From: CAYLUN01 sp964386865
GTDB taxonomy: Bacteria > Verrucomicrobiota > Kiritimatiellia > RFP12 > UBA1067
Direction of reading: 5' to 3'
Assembly (NCBI GenBank): GCA_964386865.1
Contig: CAYLUN010000078.1
Span: 1-25,839, forward strand
Length of the DNA stretch: 25,839 nt
Numbering within the stretch: the stretch's first letter is position 1; each line of letters starts with the position of its first letter. Of the stretch, positions 22,338-25,839 are shown piece by piece. The notes under the pieces were generated by a model. That model was not told where the DNA came from, searched no databases, and saw only the letters and a program-made list of their open reading frames with translations. A program made the translations under genes and the position numbers.

Positions 22338-24632
22338 CCGCCAGACGAGGCTCTTGCCGGGCTTGAGCGTCAAGGCCTCCTCGCGGTCGCCGGATTTTAT
22401 CCGCGCCGCGCCGCCGTTTGCCGAAACGAGCCGCGCCGAGATCAGCTTGCCGTCTTTCCATTCGGCGTCTACGGCGAAGCCGCCTCGCGCCCGCAAGCCC
22501 GTAAACGAGCCCTCGCGCCACGCAGTCGGCAGCGCGGGCAGCAGGTGGATCAGCGGGCGCCCCTCCGCGTCGCGCAGATGCGACTGCACCAGCATCTCCG
22601 CCACGCCCGCCGCGGCGCCGAAGTTGCCGTCGATCTGGAAGGGCGGGTGCGCGTCGAAGAGGTTCGGGTACAGGCCGCCCGCGCCCTTGACCGTGCCGAG
22701 CGGCACGAGCAAGTTCGAGAGGATCGCGTAGGCGTGGTCGCCGTCGAGGAAGCGCGCCCAGAGGTTGACCTTCCAGCCCATTGACCAGCCGGTCGCCGCG
22801 TCGCCGCGGTAGAGCAGCGACTGCCGCGCCGCCGCGAACAGCTCGGGGGTCTCCTTCCACGTGATGTCGCAGCCGGGATACACGCCCCACAGGTGCGAGA
22901 CGTGGCGGTGCTGGTTTTTCGGATCGTCTTTGTCCTCCAGCCACTCCTGCAGCTGGCCGTGCTGGCCGACCCTGTTTGGCGCGATGCGCGCGGCCTGCTC
23001 GCTCAGCGTCGCGGCGAAGTCCTTGTCCTTGCCCAGCACCGCAGAGGCCTCGGCGCAGGCCTTGAAGAGCGAGCGGATGATCTGGTGGTCCATGGTCGGC
23101 CCGGCCACAAGCCCGCCCTGCTCAGGCGAGTTGGAGGGCGTGCTGATCAGGCGCTTGGTTTTGGGGTCTTCGATGAGGAACGCGCTGTAGAAGCGGGCCG
23201 CCTCGCGCATGACCGGCCACGCGCGGTCGCGCAGGAAGCGCGCGTCCTGCGTAAAGAGGTAATGCTCCCACAGGTGCAGCGCGAGCCAGCCGCTGCCGCT
23301 CACCCAGATGCCGTGGTTGGCGTGGTTGATCGGCGCAGTGCCGCGCCAGAGGTCGAAGTTGTGGTGCAGCACCCAGCCGCCGGCGCCGTAGTGCTCGCGC
23401 GCGGTGATGCGGCCCGAGACCGCTAGCTCGTCGAGCGCCTTGAACAGCGCCTCGTGGCATTCGGCGAGCGCGCCCACCTCGGCAGGCCAGTAGTTCATCT
23501 GCGTGTTGATGTTGCAGGTGTACTTGCTGTCCCACGGCGGCGTGAGCGAGTCGTTCCAGATGCCCTGCAGGTTCGCGGGCTGGCCGTCCTCGCGGCTGCT
23601 GCCGATCAGCAGGTAGCGGCCGTACTGGAACACGAGCGCCGCGAAGTCGGGGTCGGTCGCGGCGCGGAAGGCCCTGAGCCGCTCATCCGTGGGTCTCTCC
23701 GAAGCGGCCGTGCGCGGCAGGCGGATCTCGGCGCGGCCGAAGAGCGCCCGGTGGTCGGCCACGTGCGCCGCGCGCAGCTTCGCGTAGGGCCGCTTGCCGG
23801 CGCGCGCGAGCGTCTTCGCGCAGGCGGCGGCGGGGTCGGCGCCGAGCGCGTCCCACGCCTTGACGTTCGTGGCGGCGGCCCAAACGACCTCCACGGCGTC
23901 TGCGCCTGTGACAGCGACGCGGCCGGCTTCGACCGAAAGTTTCGCGCCCTTGCCCTCTGTCCGCACGAGCGCCTGCGCCTCGAAGGCCACGCCGTTGGTC
24001 TGCACCTGCCCCCGCAGCACCAGCAGGCCGCCCGGTTTGGCGGAGGTCTCCGACAGCTTGTGGGGCGAGGTCAGCCGGACGGAGCACGAGACCGCGCCCG
24101 GACGGTCGGCCGACACGCGGTGCACCAGCACGAAGTCCGGGTGCGAGGCGAAGGTCTCCTGCGTGTAGCGCGTGCCGCCCGCGCTGAACGCGACCGTGTG
24201 TACGCCCTCCGAGAGATCGAGCGTACGCGTGTAGCCCGTGGGGGCAGGAACGCCGCTGAGGGCCACAAACAGGTCGCCGCAGGGCTGGTAGCGCTCCTGG
24301 CGCAGCGGCTCGCCCATGAAGTCACGCATGGCCAGCGCCTCGGCCTCCTTCTGCTTGCCGTCGAACAGGAGCCGGCGGATCTCGGGCAGCACGCTCACCG
24401 CGTTGGTGCGGGCGTAGGCGCGCGGGAAGCCGGTCCAGACCGTGTGCTCGTTGAACTGGACGCGGCACTCGGGAGCGCGGCCGAAGACCATCGCGCCGAG
24501 GCGGCCGTTGCCGACTGGCAGCGCCTCGGTCCACGTGTCGGCGGGCTTCTGGTACCACAGCTGCCACGGCGGCTCCGCGGCGACACCCAGCGATGCAAGC
24601 AACGCGCACCCAAGCCACACCCGTTTATTCAT
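22335..24632 (-). CDS. GH95 alpha-L-fucosidase (or alpha-L-galactosidase)
   Basis: Inverting exo-glycosidase, 765 aa, signal peptide about 1-19. The N-terminal GH95 beta domain opens with WTEALPVGNGRLGAMVFG (34-51) and NEHTVWTG. The (alpha/alpha)6 barrel has NLQGIWND (354-361), NINTQMNYWP (374-383) with Asn374 and Asn376 matching the AfcA Asn pair, STPSNSPEQGG with Glu504 as candidate general acid, HRHVSHLWGVYPG, GWSMGWKVNLWARF, and PFQIDGNFGAAAGVAEML with Asp668 as candidate base. The set is complete and the length is normal for the family. CGGAGGACAT precedes the ATG at 24632, and a candidate promoter lies just upstream. It is monocistronic and convergent with pbpC. Terminal alpha-1,2-fucose on host glycans, or fucan-type polysaccharides, are the known family substrates; alpha-L-galactosidase activity also occurs. 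Confidence 0.94.
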   Translation of the reverse strand: MNKRVWLGCALLASLGVAAEPPWQLWYQKPADTWTEALPVGNGRLGAMVFGRAPECRVQFNEHTVWTGFPRAYARTNAVSVLPEIRRLLFDGKQKEAEALAMRDFMGEPLRQERYQPCGDLFVALSGVPAPTGYTRTLDLSEGVHTVAFSAGGTRYTQETFASHPDFVLVHRVSADRPGAVSCSVRLTSPHKLSETSAKPGGLLVLRGQVQTNGVAFEAQALVRTEGKGAKLSVEAGRVAVTGADAVEVVWAAATNVKAWDALGADPAAACAKTLARAGKRPYAKLRAAHVADHRALFGRAEIRLPRTAASERPTDERLRAFRAATDPDFAALVFQYGRYLLIGSSREDGQPANLQGIWNDSLTPPWDSKYTCNINTQMNYWPAEVGALAECHEALFKALDELAVSGRITAREHYGAGGWVLHHNFDLWRGTAPINHANHGIWVSGSGWLALHLWEHYLFTQDARFLRDRAWPVMREAARFYSAFLIEDPKTKRLISTPSNSPEQGGLVAGPTMDHQIIRSLFKACAEASAVLGKDKDFAATLSEQAARIAPNRVGQHGQLQEWLEDKDDPKNQHRHVSHLWGVYPGCDITWKETPELFAAARQSLLYRGDAATGWSMGWKVNLWARFLDGDHAYAILSNLLVPLGTVKGAGGLYPNLFDAHPPFQIDGNFGAAAGVAEMLVQSHLRDAEGRPLIHLLPALPTAWREGSFTGLRARGGFAVDAEWKDGKLISARLVSANGGAARIKSGDREEALTLKPGKSLVWR

Positions 24633-24655
24633 ATGTCCTCCGGTTGAACATCAGA

Positions 24656-24684
24656 ATAATGGAGCGGTGGATAACGAAATGCAA
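24656..24684 (-). promoter_or_regulatory. Candidate promoter for the GH95 gene
   Basis: On the minus strand, TTGCAT (24684-24679) and CATTAT (24661-24656) are separated by 17 bases, with the GH95 start at 24632. The implied leader is short (under 20 bases) and carries the strong GGAGG site. Both hexamers are imperfect (3 and 4 of 6). Confidence 0.33.
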
Positions 24685-24843
24685 CCTCGAAAGCACAACA
24701 CCTTCTCCCGTTGTCTGATGCCCAAGGCGAGTGTCCGCACGAGCAGCCACCGGTCACACGCAGGGATGACTGGAGCCGGCGAGCAGCCCAGAAGCGCCCA
24801 GCGGATCAGCTGGACTAACAGGCGGCCGCGCCAGTCAGGCGCC

Positions 24844-25110
24844 CTACTGGGTGCCGGCGAACTGGGCGAAGGGGGTGAGGAACGTGGCCTTGTCGCGGTC
24901 CACCGAGAGGATGCCGCACTCGGCCTTGAAGCGAACCCAAACCCCCTCCTGCTGGATGCGCACGACGCCTGCGGGGCAGGCCGCGACAAGCGGCTCGTGG
25001 TTCGCCATGACGCCGAGCGAGCCGACGTAGGTGCGCACCTCGATCTGGGTTACGTCGCCGTCGACGATCGTGCCGCTGGGCGTCAGGATGCTGAAGGGGA
25101 AGGTGGTCAT
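24844..25110 (-). CDS. atpC: F-type ATP synthase epsilon subunit, short form
   Basis: 88 aa. It contains only the N-terminal beta-sandwich: FSILTPSGTIVDGDVTQIEVRT, the family GSLGVMANHEPLVA loop (about 31-44), and a GVVRIQ...ILSVDRDKATFL pair of strands. The C-terminal two-helix domain of the usual 130-140-residue subunit, which inhibits ATP hydrolysis in many bacteria, is missing. Comparably short epsilon subunits are known in green sulfur bacteria, so this need not be damage. It starts one base after the atpD stop and is evidently the last gene of the atp operon. A weak stem-loop (GCGCC/GGCGC, 24828-24842) overlaps the region just past the stop. The following gap to 24633 shows nothing else but the GH95 promoter. 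Confidence 0.9.
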   Translation of the reverse strand: MTTFPFSILTPSGTIVDGDVTQIEVRTYVGSLGVMANHEPLVAACPAGVVRIQQEGVWVRFKAECGILSVDRDKATFLTPFAQFAGTQ

Positions 25111-25111
25111 G

Positions 25112-25839
25112 TTACTTCTTTAGGGTCTTGGCTTTCTCGTAGACTTCCTCGATGGTGCCGACCATGTAGAAGGCCTGCTCCGGCACGTCGTCGCACTTGC
25201 CGTCCAGGACGGCCGCGAAAGAGCGGATGGTGTCCTCCAGCTTGACGTACACGCCCTTCATGCCCGTGAAGGTCTCGGCCACATGGAAGGGCTGGGAGAG
25301 CAGGCGCTGGATCTTGCGGGCTCGGGCGACGGACATCTTGTCGTGCTCCGACAGCTCGTCCATGCCCAGAATCGCGATGATGTCGCGCAGCTCCTTGTAG
25401 CGCTGCAGCACCTCCTGCACGCCGCGCGCAACGCGGACGTGCTCCTCGCCGACGACCTCGGGGGCGAGCATCGAGGAGCTGGACGTCAGCGGATCCACGG
25501 CCGGGTAGATGCCCTGCTCCACGATGGCGCGCGAGAGCTCGGTGGTGGCGTCCAAGTGGGCGAAGGTCATGGCCGGCGCGGGGTCGGTGTAGTCGTCCGC
25601 GGGCACATACACGGCCTGCACAGAGGTGATGGAGCCGTGCTTGGTGGAGGTGATGCGCTCCTGTAGCTCGCCCATCTCCGTGCCGAGCGAAGGCTGGTAG
25701 CCGGCGGCCGACGGGATGCGGCCGAGCAGCGCGGAGACCTCCGAGCCCGCCTGCACGAAGCGGAAGATGTTGTCGACGAAGAGCAGCACACCCTGCCGCA
25801 TGGTGTCGCGGACATACCAGGCGACGGCCACAGCGGAGG
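25112..25839 (-). CDS. atpD: F-type ATP synthase beta subunit, C-terminal half (cut by window edge)
   Basis: Catalytic subunit of F1. The window holds about the last 241 codons; the gene runs off the right edge. The Walker B strand GVLLFVDNIFRF, GSEVSALLGRIPSAAGYQPSL, ERITSTKHGSITSVQAVYVPADDYTDPAPA, and LSRAIVEQGIYPAVDPLTS are standard F-type beta signatures. The regulatory loop DELSEHDK (canonical DELSEED region) is present, followed by ARARKIQRLLSQPFHVAETFTG. The N-terminal domain and P-loop lie outside. It is followed by atpC one base after its TAA stop, the normal atpD-atpC order. Confidence 0.97.
   Translation of the reverse strand, partial: SAVAVAWYVRDTMRQGVLLFVDNIFRFVQAGSEVSALLGRIPSAAGYQPSLGTEMGELQERITSTKHGSITSVQAVYVPADDYTDPAPAMTFAHLDATTELSRAIVEQGIYPAVDPLTSSSSMLAPEVVGEEHVRVARGVQEVLQRYKELRDIIAILGMDELSEHDKMSVARARKIQRLLSQPFHVAETFTGMKGVYVKLEDTIRSFAAVLDGKCDDVPEQAFYMVGTIEEVYEKAKTLKK

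Noticed and set aside
1..25839. CRISPR array, tRNA, rRNA, riboswitch or toxin-antitoxin pair.
   Set aside because: I looked on both strands for evenly spaced direct repeats, tRNA-like cloverleaf ends and small paired genes and found none that I could support.

Overview
This is a GC-rich window (roughly two-thirds G+C by eye) from a bacterium that degrades complex polysaccharides. Three S1-type sulfatases, exported Gfo/Idh/MocA oxidoreductases, a ThuA-domain protein, a PmoA-like (DUF6807-type) protein, a GH95 fucosidase and an exported aldose epimerase together suggest the PVC group, most likely Kiritimatiellota, Verrucomicrobiota or Lentisphaerota. A penicillin-binding protein 1C argues against a typical planctomycete. 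The taxonomic call is inference from gene content; there is no rRNA gene in the window.

Layout. (1) 187-735, plus strand: an AT-richer orphan membrane protein that looks foreign. (2) 4817 down to 832, minus strand: an exported alpha/beta-hydrolase, a sulfatase with a variant CSSSK active-site motif, and a classical CSPSR sulfatase; the first two overlap by ATGA. (3) 4893-5298: a compact island of direct, inverted and hairpin repeats. (4) 10440 down to 4880, minus strand: exported galM, a CSPTR sulfatase (GTGA overlap) and a GH5-like glycosidase whose reading frame runs through the repeat island. (5) 10819-11604, plus strand: an AIM24/TIGR00266-family protein. (6) 12997-11648, minus strand: a lone Gfo/Idh oxidoreductase. 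(7) 18008 down to 13121, minus strand: a tight operon of ThuA protein, Tat-exported Gfo/Idh oxidoreductase, URO-D/MtaA-like protein, PmoA-like protein, and a 5'-truncated Gfo/Idh remnant. (8) 18114-18246: a 133-bp MITE-like element with a 17-bp terminal inverted repeat and a 9-bp target duplication. (9) 19741-18275, minus strand: a phospholipase D-like exported protein. (10) 19952-22243, plus strand: penicillin-binding protein 1C. (11) 24632-22335, minus strand: GH95 alpha-L-fucosidase. (12) 25839-24844, minus strand: the end of the ATP synthase operon, atpD (cut by the window edge) and a short atpC.

How the genes fit together. Nearly all the catabolic proteins carry export signals, so desulfation, de-esterification, glycoside cleavage, sugar mutarotation and possibly sugar oxidation would happen outside the cytoplasm. 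GH95 plus three sulfatases fits sulfated, fucose-containing glycans such as fucoidans or mucins, but no gene here proves the substrate. The ThuA / Gfo-Idh / URO-D / PmoA operon is the best candidate for an incompletely described pathway. No CRISPR array, tRNA, rRNA, transposase gene or phage gene was seen.
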